Assembly (NCBI RefSeq): GCF_000716785.1 | Contig: NZ_JNYY01000001.1 | Location: 62,001-126,000, forward strand | Source of the DNA: Amycolatopsis vancoresmycina | GTDB taxonomy: Bacteria; Actinomycetota; Actinomycetes; Mycobacteriales; Pseudonocardiaceae | Direction of reading: 5' to 3' | Length of the DNA: 64,000 bases | Part shown: positions 42,950-52,125 of the stretch, piece after piece | Numbering within the stretch: position 1 is the first letter of the stretch | Layout: each line of letters begins with the position of its first letter | Made by a program: the position numbers and the translations under genes | Notes under the pieces: generated by a model | The model's input: only the letters and a program-made list of their open reading frames with translations | Told to the model about the DNA's origin: nothing | Database searches by the model: none

Positions 42950-45900
42950 TCACACCGGGGCCGTGAACACGTACGAACCCGCAGGCAGGAAGTACGTCCC
43001 CGGCGCCGACGGCACGGCCTCGGGCGGCGCCACGACCCCCGCGGGCCGGGACGTCGGCACCACGACCGTCGCCGACGCCCCCGCCGGGATCGTCACCCGC
43101 AGCGTCACCACCCCGTTCGCCGTCGACCAGTCGCTGACCGCGCCGCCGTACGGGGTTTCGTACGCCGACTTCGCCGATGTCAAGCCCCCGCCCGGCACCG
43201 GCGCGATCCGCAGCGCCGCGTAGCCCGGAGCGGCCGGGCCGAGGCCGCCCACCGAGCGGTACAGGAAGTCGCCGACCGAGCCGAGGCCGTAGTGGTTGAA
43301 CGAGTTCATCCCCGGGTCGTTGAACGAGCCGTCCGGCTTGATGCCGTCCCAGCGCTCCCAGACCGTCGTCGCGCCGTGGCCGATCATGTAACCCCAGCCC
43401 GGGAAGTCCGGCTGCAGCAGCACCCGGTAGGCCACGTCGGCGTGGCCGTGCGCCGCCAGCACCGGCAGGAGGTTCTCCACGCCGAGGAACCCGACGCTCA
43501 GGTGCCCGCCCGCCGCGGCGACGCGGGCCGCCAGCTTGTCCGCCGCCGGCTGGACCAGGGACGCCGGCAGCAGGCCGAACGCCAGGGCCAGGACGTACCC
43601 GGTCTGCGAGTCCGACCCGATCGTGCCGTCGGCCGCCGCGAACCGCCGGGTGAACGCGGCCGCGACCTGGTCGGCGAGCGTCCCGTACGTCGCCGCTTCC
43701 GTCGGATGCCCGGTGGCCGCCGCCATCCGGGACACCAGCCGCGACGACCACGCGAAGAACGCCGTCGAGATCAGGTCCTGCGCCGTGTTGTCGTTGACGT
43801 TGAGCCAGTCCCCGTACGTCTGGTGGTCGCGGATCAGGTCCGCGCCCGCCGTCGAGCGCAGGTATTCGACCCACCGGACCATCGCGGCGAAGTGCTCCTG
43901 GATCACGCCGGTGTCGCCGTAGCGCTGCCACAGCGTGTACGGCACGATGACGCCCGCGTCGCCCCAGCCCGCCGTGCCCGAACCGCCCAGCACGCCCGGT
44001 GCGACGTCGGTGAACGACCCGTCGTCGTGCTGCGCGTCGGTCAGGTCGTCGCTGAACTTGCCGAGGAAGTTCGCCACGTCGAGGTTGAACGCCGACGTCC
44101 CGGCGAAGATCCCGATGTCGCCGGTCCAGCCGAGCCGCTCGTCGCGCTGCGGGCAGTCGCTCGGCACCGACAGCATGTTGGACCGTTCGCCCCACAGTAT
44201 GTTGTGCTGCAGCTGGTTCACCAGCGCGTTCGACGTCGTGAACGTGCCGGTCCGCGCCCCGGAGGTCCACATCGCCCGCCCGGTCAGCGTCCCGGCCGCC
44301 GGCGCGGACGGCAGGCCGGTCAGCTCGACGTACCGGTAGCCGTGCACGGTGAACCGCGGCTCGTAGGTCTCCGCGGCGCCGGTGCCGGCCAGGGTGAACC
44401 GGTCGGTGGCCTGCGCCGCGCGGAGGTTGGTGGTGTAGATGGTGCCGTCGGGGTTGAGCACCTCCGCGTGCCGCATGGTCACCGTCGTCCCGGCGGGACC
44501 GGTGACGGACAGCCGGTTCCAGCCGCTGAAGTTCTGGCCCAGATCGGCCACCCACACCCCGGGCTTCGGCTGGGTCCAGGCGACCGGCTTGAACTCCTGC
44601 TGCACCGTGACGCCGTTGTCCACTTGGGACACCAGGTTCGGCACGCCGCCGGTGCGCAGGCGCGGCGCGGCCCAGCCGCGGTCGTCGAAGCCGGGCCGGT
44701 CCCAGCCGGTGGCGAGCCGGGCGTCGTAGGTTTCGCCCTGGTAGAGGTCGTCGGCGCGGATCGGGCCGTCACCGGCCTTCCAGGTGCCGTCGGAGGCGAT
44801 CGTGGTGCTCGTGCCGTCGGTGAACGTCAGCCGCAGCTGCGCCGAGTACCACGGCTCGGTGCCGTACTTCTGGCTGCCGGCGATGCCGATGCTGCCGGAG
44901 TACCAGCCGTTGCCCACCAGCGCGCCCAGGACGTTCTCGCCGGTGCGGAGCTGCCCGGTGACGTCGGAAACCCGGTACTGCAGCCGTTTCGTGTAGTCGG
45001 TCCAGCCGGGCGCGAGCACTTCGGAGCCGACCTTGACGCCGTTGAGGTGCGTCTCCTGCAGCCCGAGCGCGGTCGTCAGCAGCCGCGCACTCGCGACCGG
45101 CTTCGTGATGGTGAAGCTCTTGCGCAGCAGGGGAGCGGGGGCGCTGACGGCGACGTTCGCGCCCCACGGCCCGGTGCCGTACGCGGTCAACGCCCGCGCC
45201 GCGGGCCACGAGCTGTCGTCGAAGGTGCGCTGCTGCCAGCCGTCCGGGCCGCTCTGGCTCGCCTTCCAGGTCCCGTCGGTGACCACTGTCGGTCCACCTT
45301 GGACGGTCAGCTTCGCGATCGTCCCCGCCGGGCTCTGGGTCGTGTTCTCCGTGCTGATCGCGATGGTGTTCGACCCGGCCGTCAGCAGGCTGCCGACCTC
45401 GACGACCGCGGCCGTCTTCCAGGAGTCGGTGACCCGCGGCGAGTCGCTGACGCGGGTGCCGTTCACCCACACGGTCGCGGTGTCGTCCCCGGTCACCACC
45501 AGCGTGGCCTTCGCCGGGACCGCGGCCAGGTCCAGGGTCCGGCGGAAGAAGCGGGTCGACGGCGGCACGCCACCGGCGGGATCGCCTTCGGGGTACCAGA
45601 TCCAGCTCGCCCCGGCGAGGTCCGGCCCGGCGGCGGCGCGCCCGAGGAAGGCGCCGGTCCACTCGGCCGCCCGGACGGCGGTTTCGAAGCGCTGCACCGG
45701 ACTCCAGTCCGACGCCCGGCCCTGGCTGTCCCAGACGCGGACGCGCCAGGTGTACGCGGTGAGGGAGGCGAGCGCCGGGCCGCCGTAGGGGACGTCGGCC
45801 TGCTGCGCCGAAGCGACGCGGCCGCTGTCCCAGACGTCCTTCCCGCCCGCGGACACGACGAGCTGGTACGCCGACTGCCGTTGCCCGGCCGCCGGTGACG

Positions 45901-46597
45901 TGAGTTTCCAGCCGAACCGCGGCTGCGCCGGGTCGACGCCGAGCGGGTTCACCCGGTTCGCGACCGTGGCGCTCGCGACCGCCAGCGGTGACGCGGCCGC
46001 GGGGGACGGCGTGCTGACGCCGGTGCCCCACGGCGCGGTGCCGTAGGCGCCGAGGTCCGCGGCGGCGGCCCAGCTCCCGTCCGCGAACCCGGGCTGTGCC
46101 CAGCCGTCCGGGGCGCTCGTCGCGCTCTTCCAGGCGCTTCCGGTGGTCACGTCGGTGGTGCCCGCCGCGGTCGTCACCTGCAGCCGCCCGATCAGGCCGG
46201 CCGGGCCGCCGGCGTTGCGGACGGCGACGGCGAGGGTGTTGACGCCGGGCACCAGCGCGGGCCGCAGCTCCACCGGCAGCGCCGTCCGCCACGAGTCCGC
46301 GATCCGGGCCGAGGAGGCGAGCGGGGTGCCGTTGAGCCAGACATCGGCGGTGTCGTCGCCGGTGAGGACGAGCCGGGCGTCGGTGACCGCGCCGGCGGGG
46401 ACGGTGAACGTCGTGCGGAAGTAGCGGGTGGCGGCCGGCGCGGAGACCCGGGCATCGCCCTCCGGGTACCAGATCCAGTGCGCCCCGGTGAGGGCCGGTG
46501 GCGGCGCGGCCCCGGCCGGGGGAACCGCGGCGGCCGAAAGCGCCAGGATCGCGGCGAGGGTCGTGGTGGTGGCGCGCCAAAGCTTCGAGGGCAGCAT
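42950..46597 (-). CDS. Secreted alpha-L-rhamnosidase (GH78)
   Basis: A 1215-residue GH78 alpha-L-rhamnosidase. Residues about 1-30 form a signal peptide (Ala-rich, ending near AGA). The catalytic region holds the CPQRDERLGWTGD motif, with the general acid in the DERxGW segment. The N-terminal beta-sandwich module HWIWYPEGDARVSAPAATRYFR is repeated later as SWIWYPEGDPAGGVPPSTRFF (about residue 330), so two copies of the accessory domain are present. It releases rhamnose from plant or polymer glycosides outside the cell. The start has GGGAG upstream. Two LacI-type operators lie upstream. Confidence 0.92.
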   Translation of the reverse strand: MLPSKLWRATTTTLAAILALSAAAVPPAGAAPPPALTGAHWIWYPEGDARVSAPAATRYFRTTFTVPAGAVTDARLVLTGDDTADVWLNGTPLASSARIADSWRTALPVELRPALVPGVNTLAVAVRNAGGPAGLIGRLQVTTAAGTTDVTTGSAWKSATSAPDGWAQPGFADGSWAAAADLGAYGTAPWGTGVSTPSPAAASPLAVASATVANRVNPLGVDPAQPRFGWKLTSPAAGQRQSAYQLVVSAGGKDVWDSGRVASAQQADVPYGGPALASLTAYTWRVRVWDSQGRASDWSPVQRFETAVRAAEWTGAFLGRAAAGPDLAGASWIWYPEGDPAGGVPPSTRFFRRTLDLAAVPAKATLVVTGDDTATVWVNGTRVSDSPRVTDSWKTAAVVEVGSLLTAGSNTIAISTENTTQSPAGTIAKLTVQGGPTVVTDGTWKASQSGPDGWQQRTFDDSSWPAARALTAYGTGPWGANVAVSAPAPLLRKSFTITKPVASARLLTTALGLQETHLNGVKVGSEVLAPGWTDYTKRLQYRVSDVTGQLRTGENVLGALVGNGWYSGSIGIAGSQKYGTEPWYSAQLRLTFTDGTSTTIASDGTWKAGDGPIRADDLYQGETYDARLATGWDRPGFDDRGWAAPRLRTGGVPNLVSQVDNGVTVQQEFKPVAWTQPKPGVWVADLGQNFSGWNRLSVTGPAGTTVTMRHAEVLNPDGTIYTTNLRAAQATDRFTLAGTGAAETYEPRFTVHGYRYVELTGLPSAPAAGTLTGRAMWTSGARTGTFTTSNALVNQLQHNILWGERSNMLSVPSDCPQRDERLGWTGDIGIFAGTSAFNLDVANFLGKFSDDLTDAQHDDGSFTDVAPGVLGGSGTAGWGDAGVIVPYTLWQRYGDTGVIQEHFAAMVRWVEYLRSTAGADLIRDHQTYGDWLNVNDNTAQDLISTAFFAWSSRLVSRMAAATGHPTEAATYGTLADQVAAAFTRRFAAADGTIGSDSQTGYVLALAFGLLPASLVQPAADKLAARVAAAGGHLSVGFLGVENLLPVLAAHGHADVAYRVLLQPDFPGWGYMIGHGATTVWERWDGIKPDGSFNDPGMNSFNHYGLGSVGDFLYRSVGGLGPAAPGYAALRIAPVPGGGLTSAKSAYETPYGGAVSDWSTANGVVTLRVTIPAGASATVVVPTSRPAGVVAPPEAVPSAPGTYFLPAGSYVFTAPV

Positions 46598-46630
46598 GCA
46601 GGCTCCCTTGCGGCGGGACGGGCGCCGGGC

Positions 46631-46643
46631 TTAGAACGTTTCA
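46631..46643. promoter_or_regulatory. LacI-type operator 1
   Basis: TTAGAACGTTTCA, whose reverse complement TGAAACGTTCTAA matches the LacI/GalR operator pattern. It lies 34 bp upstream of the rhamnosidase start. It could mediate induction by rhamnose-containing substrates. Confidence 0.55.
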
Positions 46644-46727
46644 ACCCCGGCGTGCCTGGAGACTGTAATGAGCGGGTCACTCAGGGGCAATACTCCTTTG
46701 GTAGCGAGACGGCTCGGCCTCGCCGTG

Positions 46728-46743
46728 CCTAAATCGTTTCAGG
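46728..46743. promoter_or_regulatory. LacI-type operator 2
   Basis: CCTAAATCGTTTCAGG, whose reverse complement CCTGAAACGATTTAGG fits the classical LacI-family site. It lies about 100 bp upstream of the GT gene at 46848 and 131 bp from the rhamnosidase start. Together with the copy at 46631 it frames the divergent promoter region. Confidence 0.6.
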
Positions 46744-46847
46744 TCGTCGGCGCCGTCGGTCGACCACGAAAGCGCTCACACGGCCGTTCGACACCGCGGC
46801 GCTTACGCTGGGATCGACGGCCAAGCCGATTCGGGGGTTTGACATCG

Positions 46848-49421
46848 ATGTCAGTGCTCTGGGGCGTCTCCTTCGACGCCACGCCGCTGTCCGGGGTCGT
46901 GGTCGAGTTCCTCAAGACGGCCCGCCGCTTCGCCGCCCGCGGCCACCGCGTCCACCTGGACCTCGGGTACGACATCAAGGCCGACAAGGGCGCCTTCTTC
47001 CGGCCCTACCGCGACGAAGCCCGGCTGCTGCCGGAGTGGGTCACGCTCGACCGCGTCGAACGCGTCGGCGAAATCCGCGGTTACGACCGGGAGTTCGTCG
47101 AGCGCGTCCTGCGCGAAGCCGTCCAGGACGGGGACACGGCCCTGCGCCCGGAGATCGACCGGGTCGCCGGCGAGCTGGCGGACCGGATCGTGGCCACCTG
47201 GGAACGCCTCGGCGTCACGATGGTCATGGTGGAGAACGGCACCCTGCCCGAGAACATCGCCTACGCCGAAGCGCTGTACCGGGCGATCGCCCGCTACGGC
47301 GCCCGGCACCGGCTCGGCCGGTTCGTGTTCTGGCGCGACCACGACCTGATGTGGCAGAGCGAACCCGCCAAGTACGGCACGTTCCCGTACCCCGGCGTCC
47401 CCGCGCCCCGCAATTCCCCGCACCTCCACTACTTCGCGCTGCACGAGGAAGCGAAGTCGCGGACGCTGGAGTGGGTTCCGGAGCTGGCCAACATCGACGT
47501 CCTGCCCAACTCCTTCGCCATCGCGCCCGCACGGATCGACGAGCGCAACGCGGCTTTCCGGCGGGACCACGGCATTCCCGAGGACGTCCCGCTGCTGGCG
47601 CGGATCACCCGGATCATCCCGCAGAAGCGCATCGACCGGGACCTGCACCTCCTCGCGCTGCTGCCGGACGCCTGGCTGTTCGTCGCCGGTGACACCCGCG
47701 AGACGCCCACCGAGCACGCCCGGCTCGTCGACCTCGCGACGCGCTTGGGCGTGCGCGGGCGGGTCGTGTTCGGCGGCTGGCTGACCCCGTACGACACGGT
47801 CGTCCCCGGCCGGTACTCCGTGCGCGACCTGCTCGCGCACGCGACCGTCGTGTCGTTCCTGACCTCCTACGACTACGAGAGCTACGGCAACCCGGTCAGC
47901 GAGGCGATCGCGTCCGGCACGCCCTACGTGACCAGCGGGTACGAGCTCTACGACGTCGTCTACGGCAGTTTCCTGGCCCCGGTGCTGGACATCCGGGCCC
48001 GCGACCTGCCGGACGCGGCGTTCGCCCGCGAGGTCGCCGAGCTGATCACCGACGAAGGGAAACGGGCCGAAGTGGTGCGGGCGAATGCGGAACTGGGGCA
48101 GGCGCGGTTCGGGGCGCGGGTCGCCGACGACCTGGTCGACCGGCTGTACCCGCCGCCGATGGGCGCGGCGACGCGGCTGAGCGTGGTGCTGCCGGTGTAC
48201 AACGAAGCCGCGAACCTGCCGGAGGTGCTGCGGAGCCTGCACGACCAGCGCGACGGCGACGCGCCCCTGGACAAGGGCCGGTACGAGGTCGTGCTCGTCG
48301 ACAACAACTCCACCGACGACACCGTGGCCGTCGCCCGTGCCTTCGCGGCCGCGCACCCGGACCTGGCCCTGCAGGTGATCCACGAGCCGGAGCAGGGCGT
48401 TTCGTGCGCGCGGCGGGCGGGGATGGACTTCGCCGCGGCCCGCAGCCGGAACCGGCCGGAAAGCGACCCGGGGGAGCGGTTCTACCTCGTGTCCGCCGAC
48501 GCGGACTGCCGCGTCGACCCGCACTGGCTGAGCGAGCTGTTCGCCGCGATGGAGTCGAGCAAAGCCGCGATCGGCGTCTGCGACTACTACTACAACGAAA
48601 ACCACTTCACCGGGCGGCCGCGGTTGTGGGACGCGATCCAGCGGACGCTGCGGTGCCGCGCGGTCACCTTCGCGCTCTTCGGCGGCTTCCCCGACGGCAA
48701 GGGCTTCGCCGTCGAACGCGACGCCTACGAGCGCGCCGGCGGCATCGAGATCTTCTACCAGCTGCAGGACGGGAAGTTCGTCAACCACCTCTCCGACGAC
48801 TGGGACTTCGGCATCAAGGTCGCCAGCGGCGGCGACGCGATCACGTACGCGCCGCGCTCGCGCGTCGAGATCAACCCGCGCCGCGTCGACCACGCCATCG
48901 ACGAGGTCATCGCCGGCCGGGCGTACGGCTCGGACGGCATCATCGTCATGCGCGACATCCGGCCGTCGGCACCGGCGGTCCCGGCCGACCTCACCGAAGT
49001 AGAGGCGCAGCAGGCATGGGAGTTCTCCATCAAGGACTTCACGCCGAAGAACACCATCCTGCCGGTGCTGCTGACCCCCGCCCTGCTGGAGGACGACGCC
49101 GTCATCGCGTTCTTCGGCGCGGACCTGGCCGCCCGGCTGGCGCGGCGGATCACCGAGATCCGGCACGAGATGCGCGTCGTCGACTTCACGCCGATCCACG
49201 CCTACAAGACGCCGTCGTACCGGCTGTACTTCGAGTTCGCCGACGAGCTGTTCGCCTGCCTGCGGCGGCACGTCGGCGCGGACATCGGGCACCCGCCGCC
49301 GCTGCCGCCGTGCCTGGCGGACGTCCCGGCCGAGCGGTTCGCGGAGTTCGTCCGCTACTACTGCGAGGACCGCGAATCGGGCGAGGCCCACAACTACTTC
49401 GGCAACGGAGGGGTGTTCTGA
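46848..49421 (+). CDS. Bifunctional glycosyltransferase, GT4-GT2 fusion
   Basis: An 857-residue fusion of two glycosyltransferases. The N-terminal part (about 1-440) is GT-B fold GT4-like, with the SYESYGNPVSEAIASGTPYV motif. The C-terminal part (from about 442) is a GT-A GT2, with LSVVLPVYNEAANLPEVL and the metal-binding SADADCRVDP. The ATG at 46848 follows a GGGGG tract. Such fusions build glycans in which one protein adds two sugars. The stop overlaps the ATG of a radical SAM enzyme (TGATG), so both act in one pathway. The product is unknown. Confidence 0.85.
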   Translation: MSVLWGVSFDATPLSGVVVEFLKTARRFAARGHRVHLDLGYDIKADKGAFFRPYRDEARLLPEWVTLDRVERVGEIRGYDREFVERVLREAVQDGDTALRPEIDRVAGELADRIVATWERLGVTMVMVENGTLPENIAYAEALYRAIARYGARHRLGRFVFWRDHDLMWQSEPAKYGTFPYPGVPAPRNSPHLHYFALHEEAKSRTLEWVPELANIDVLPNSFAIAPARIDERNAAFRRDHGIPEDVPLLARITRIIPQKRIDRDLHLLALLPDAWLFVAGDTRETPTEHARLVDLATRLGVRGRVVFGGWLTPYDTVVPGRYSVRDLLAHATVVSFLTSYDYESYGNPVSEAIASGTPYVTSGYELYDVVYGSFLAPVLDIRARDLPDAAFAREVAELITDEGKRAEVVRANAELGQARFGARVADDLVDRLYPPPMGAATRLSVVLPVYNEAANLPEVLRSLHDQRDGDAPLDKGRYEVVLVDNNSTDDTVAVARAFAAAHPDLALQVIHEPEQGVSCARRAGMDFAAARSRNRPESDPGERFYLVSADADCRVDPHWLSELFAAMESSKAAIGVCDYYYNENHFTGRPRLWDAIQRTLRCRAVTFALFGGFPDGKGFAVERDAYERAGGIEIFYQLQDGKFVNHLSDDWDFGIKVASGGDAITYAPRSRVEINPRRVDHAIDEVIAGRAYGSDGIIVMRDIRPSAPAVPADLTEVEAQQAWEFSIKDFTPKNTILPVLLTPALLEDDAVIAFFGADLAARLARRITEIRHEMRVVDFTPIHAYKTPSYRLYFEFADELFACLRRHVGADIGHPPPLPPCLADVPAERFAEFVRYYCEDRESGEAHNYFGNGGVF

Positions 49422-50863
49422 TGACGCTGAGCTACGAAGCCGCGATCGGCTCGCTGCACACGACCGATCCCGCGTGGCCGCGGCCCGCGGTGCTCGACGT
49501 CCTCGAAGCGCCGGAGAACCGGCACCTGCTGGATTTCGTGCAGGAGGACCCGTTCGGGGCGCACGTGTTCCCCGGCAACGTGCCCGGCTCGCCGTCGGAG
49601 TTCCTGGCCGACCTGGACGAGCAGCTCGCTTCCAGCGGCCCGATCCACCTGTGGTCCTACATCCCGACCTGCGCCTACCGCTGCCGGTTCTGCCAGTACC
49701 CGGTGGTGCTGGTGAAGGGCAACCCCGAGGTGGCGTACGAAAAGGCGAAGTCCTGGGTCGACCTCAACATCGCCGAAGCGCAGCTGTGGCTCGACGCCGT
49801 GCCGAACCTGCGCGGCGCCGAAGTGGGGGAGTTCAACGTCTTCGGCGGCACGCCGTCGCTGCTGCCGGAGCCCGAAATCCGCCGCCTGCTGGAGTTCTAC
49901 CGGGAGAACTTCGGGTTCACGCCCGCGACGACGATCCGGTTCGAGGGCGACCCCAGCACGTTCACCCCGGCCAAGCTCGAGCTGCTGCGGGACCTGGGCT
50001 GCACCAAGCTCTCCAGCGGCGTCCAGTCGTTCGACGACCACGTCCTGCAGCTCTGCGGCCGGGAGCACACCGCGTCGATGTGCGTCGACTTCGTCCGCAA
50101 CGCTCGTGCGCTGGGCTTCGAGTGGGTCAGCATCGACCTGATGTACGGCCTGCTCGACCAGACGCTCGACAGCGTCCGGCGTGATCTCGACGTCGTGCTG
50201 GAGAACGAGGTCACGGCCGTGGTCTGCACGAAACTGCACCTGGCGTCCTACAGCGACACGCGCACCGGCGTCACCGGCGAGAAGCCGGCGGCGTGGCAGC
50301 TGCCGTCCTACCGCGACAAGCTGGTGGGCGACGGCCACCGGTGGCCGACCCTGGGCGAGCAGTACCAGATGCGGGAGCTGCTCACCGAGGGCCTGCGGGC
50401 CGCGGGCTACACCGAACACCCGACGATGTACTTCGCGCGCGACGGGCGCGGGCCGGAGAAGTGGAAGGCCATCATGGTCGACCAGGACAAGCAGGAGCCC
50501 GAGGTCGCGATCGGGCTCGGCGGCAGTTCGAGCTGCCGCGCGTCCGAGGCGATCACCGACGTGAACTCCCGCCGCTACACCGAAACCGTGCTCGCCGGCC
50601 GGATCCCGCTGGGGTCGGCGACGCGGTTCACCCCCGAAGCGCAGGAAGCCCGGGCGGTCAAGATGGCGCTGACGACGTTGCAGCCGCTGCGGGAGTCCCT
50701 GCACCGCGAGCGCTTTCCCGGACGTTCGCTGTTCGCGGAGCCGTGGCTGGGCAAGTTCCGTTCGCTGGCTTCGCGCGGCCTCGTCCGGTTGGGGCCCGAC
50801 GTCGTCGAGCTCACGCCCGCGGGAGAAGTGCTCGTCGAGGCGATCATCACCACCGAACTCTGA
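49421..50863 (+). CDS. HemN-like radical SAM enzyme
   Basis: A 480-residue radical SAM protein of the HemN/HemW group. The iron-sulfur motif C84-x3-C88-x2-C91 is in PTCAYRCRFCQYP, and the glycine-rich FGGTPSLLP motif follows. It shares GFDIMYGLL-like (IDLMYGLLDQTLD) and SSGVQSFDDHVL segments with HemN relatives. The family uses SAM to generate a radical for decarboxylation, methylation or heme trafficking. It is translationally coupled (TGATG) to the GT fusion with GGAGGGG upstream. A glycosyltransferase partner is unusual for HemN, which suggests a modification of a sugar or lipid. Confidence 0.85.
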   Translation: MTLSYEAAIGSLHTTDPAWPRPAVLDVLEAPENRHLLDFVQEDPFGAHVFPGNVPGSPSEFLADLDEQLASSGPIHLWSYIPTCAYRCRFCQYPVVLVKGNPEVAYEKAKSWVDLNIAEAQLWLDAVPNLRGAEVGEFNVFGGTPSLLPEPEIRRLLEFYRENFGFTPATTIRFEGDPSTFTPAKLELLRDLGCTKLSSGVQSFDDHVLQLCGREHTASMCVDFVRNARALGFEWVSIDLMYGLLDQTLDSVRRDLDVVLENEVTAVVCTKLHLASYSDTRTGVTGEKPAAWQLPSYRDKLVGDGHRWPTLGEQYQMRELLTEGLRAAGYTEHPTMYFARDGRGPEKWKAIMVDQDKQEPEVAIGLGGSSSCRASEAITDVNSRRYTETVLAGRIPLGSATRFTPEAQEARAVKMALTTLQPLRESLHRERFPGRSLFAEPWLGKFRSLASRGLVRLGPDVVELTPAGEVLVEAIITTEL

Positions 50864-50922
50864 AGATCACTGCATCGGGTGACACAAGCCTCGCGAGAGC
50901 CGAGCGTGGCAGGCAGCATGGG

Positions 50923-50945
50923 TCTCGGACCTGTTCCTTCCGAGA
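50923..50945 (+). promoter_or_regulatory. Hairpin in muramidase leader
   Basis: TCTCGGA (50923-50929) and TCCGAGA (50939-50945) form a 7-bp stem with a 9-base loop, 11 nt before the ATG of the muramidase gene. It may influence ribosome access or mRNA stability. Confidence 0.3.
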
Positions 50946-50956
50946 GCGGAGCGCGG

Positions 50957-51760
50957 ATGAACCTGATCGTGGCGGGACAGCGGCTCTCGGGCGCGGCCGC
51001 GCTGGCGGTGCTCGCGGCGGTGGTGGTCACGGCACCGGCGCGGGCCGACTACTCCCTGGCGGCCGCGAACTCCGCGGGCACCCAGATCGCGCGGCACGAA
51101 GGCGTCCAGGGGACACCTCGCGCCGACGTCCCCGGGCAGACGCTCGGGCACGACGTCAGCGGCCACCAGGGCCCGGTCGACTGGCCCGCGGCGGCCGGCG
51201 CCGGGGCGAAGTTCAGCTACGTCAAGGCGACCGAGGGCACCGGGTTCGTCAACCCGCAGTTCGGCCAGCAGTACGACGGCGCGCACGCGGCGGGTCTCAT
51301 CCGCGGCGCCTACCACTTCGCCCGCCCGGACGTCTCCGGCGGCGCCGAGCAGGCGGCGTACTTCATCGCCCACGGCGGCGGCTGGCAGGCGGACGGCACC
51401 ACCCTGCCCGGTGCGCTGGACATCGAGTACAACCCCTACGGCGACGTCTGCTACGGCAAGAACCCGGTCGACATGACGGCGTGGCTCACCGACTTCACGC
51501 GCACGTACCTGGCGAAGGTCAAGCGCAGCGCGCTGATCTACACGAGCACGGCGTGGTGGAAGCAGTGCACCGGCAACACCGGCCGGTTCGGCGGCACGAA
51601 CCCGCTGTGGCTGGCGCGGTACGCCCCGGTGATCGGCGAACTGCCCGCGGGCTGGGACAAGCAGAGCATCTGGCAGTTCGCGCGCGGCGGCGGGCTGCCG
51701 GGCGACCAGAACTACTACAACGGCCCGATCGGCCGGGTCCAGGCGCTGGCGAGGGGCTAG
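50957..51760 (+). CDS. GH25 muramidase (secreted lysozyme)
   Basis: A 267-residue GH25 lysozyme. Residues 1 to about 30 are a signal peptide (hydrophobic core ALAVLAAVVVTAPARA). The catalytic segments are GHDVSGHQGPVDWP, with the catalytic Asp, and GALDIEYNPYG, with the Asp-x-Glu pair. It cleaves the MurNAc-GlcNAc bond of peptidoglycan and acts outside the cell in wall remodelling or bacteriolysis. The ATG at 50957 is chosen because it gives a clean signal peptide. The TAG stop shares CTAG with the convergent small gene. Confidence 0.9.
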   Translation: MNLIVAGQRLSGAAALAVLAAVVVTAPARADYSLAAANSAGTQIARHEGVQGTPRADVPGQTLGHDVSGHQGPVDWPAAAGAGAKFSYVKATEGTGFVNPQFGQQYDGAHAAGLIRGAYHFARPDVSGGAEQAAYFIAHGGGWQADGTTLPGALDIEYNPYGDVCYGKNPVDMTAWLTDFTRTYLAKVKRSALIYTSTAWWKQCTGNTGRFGGTNPLWLARYAPVIGELPAGWDKQSIWQFARGGGLPGDQNYYNGPIGRVQALARG

Positions 51761-52005
51761 CGCCGCCGGCGCAGGTCGGGCCACGGCGGCCGGTGCACCA
51801 TGGCGATCCCGGCGAGCGTGGCGGCGACCAGCCCGACGCCCACGCCCAGCAGCGCGACGCGCGTGGCGTCCACCGCCGGCGCCCACTGGGCCTGGCCGTC
51901 CCGGACCGCGAACACCCCGACCGGCCGGTGGACCGGGATCACCGTGGTGCCGTCCGGGGTTTCGTACGGATCGCCGAAGAGGCGTGGTTCGGTCATGTCC
52001 GCCAT
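51757..52005 (-). CDS. Small single-TM protein
   Basis: An 82-residue protein. The N-terminal half (about 1-45) includes GDPYETPDGTTVIPVHRPVG, vaguely like the start of GerW/YtfJ sporulation proteins, and the C-terminal half has one transmembrane segment (about 50-70, ALLGVGVGLVAATLAGIAMV) followed by a basic tail. Starts at 52005 or 51996 are possible. The function is unknown. Its stop overlaps the muramidase stop. Confidence 0.55.
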   Translation of the reverse strand: MADMTEPRLFGDPYETPDGTTVIPVHRPVGVFAVRDGQAQWAPAVDATRVALLGVGVGLVAATLAGIAMVHRPPWPDLRRRR

Positions 52006-52125
52006 CGAACTGGAATCCGCCGCCGCTGACAAGATCGGACAAAACCTTGTCGCCTCCGTGACCGGCTGCTTACGATGCGGTGTCGAGGTCTTCGACATCC
52101 GTCCTTTGTGGACCCGGGAGGCGCC

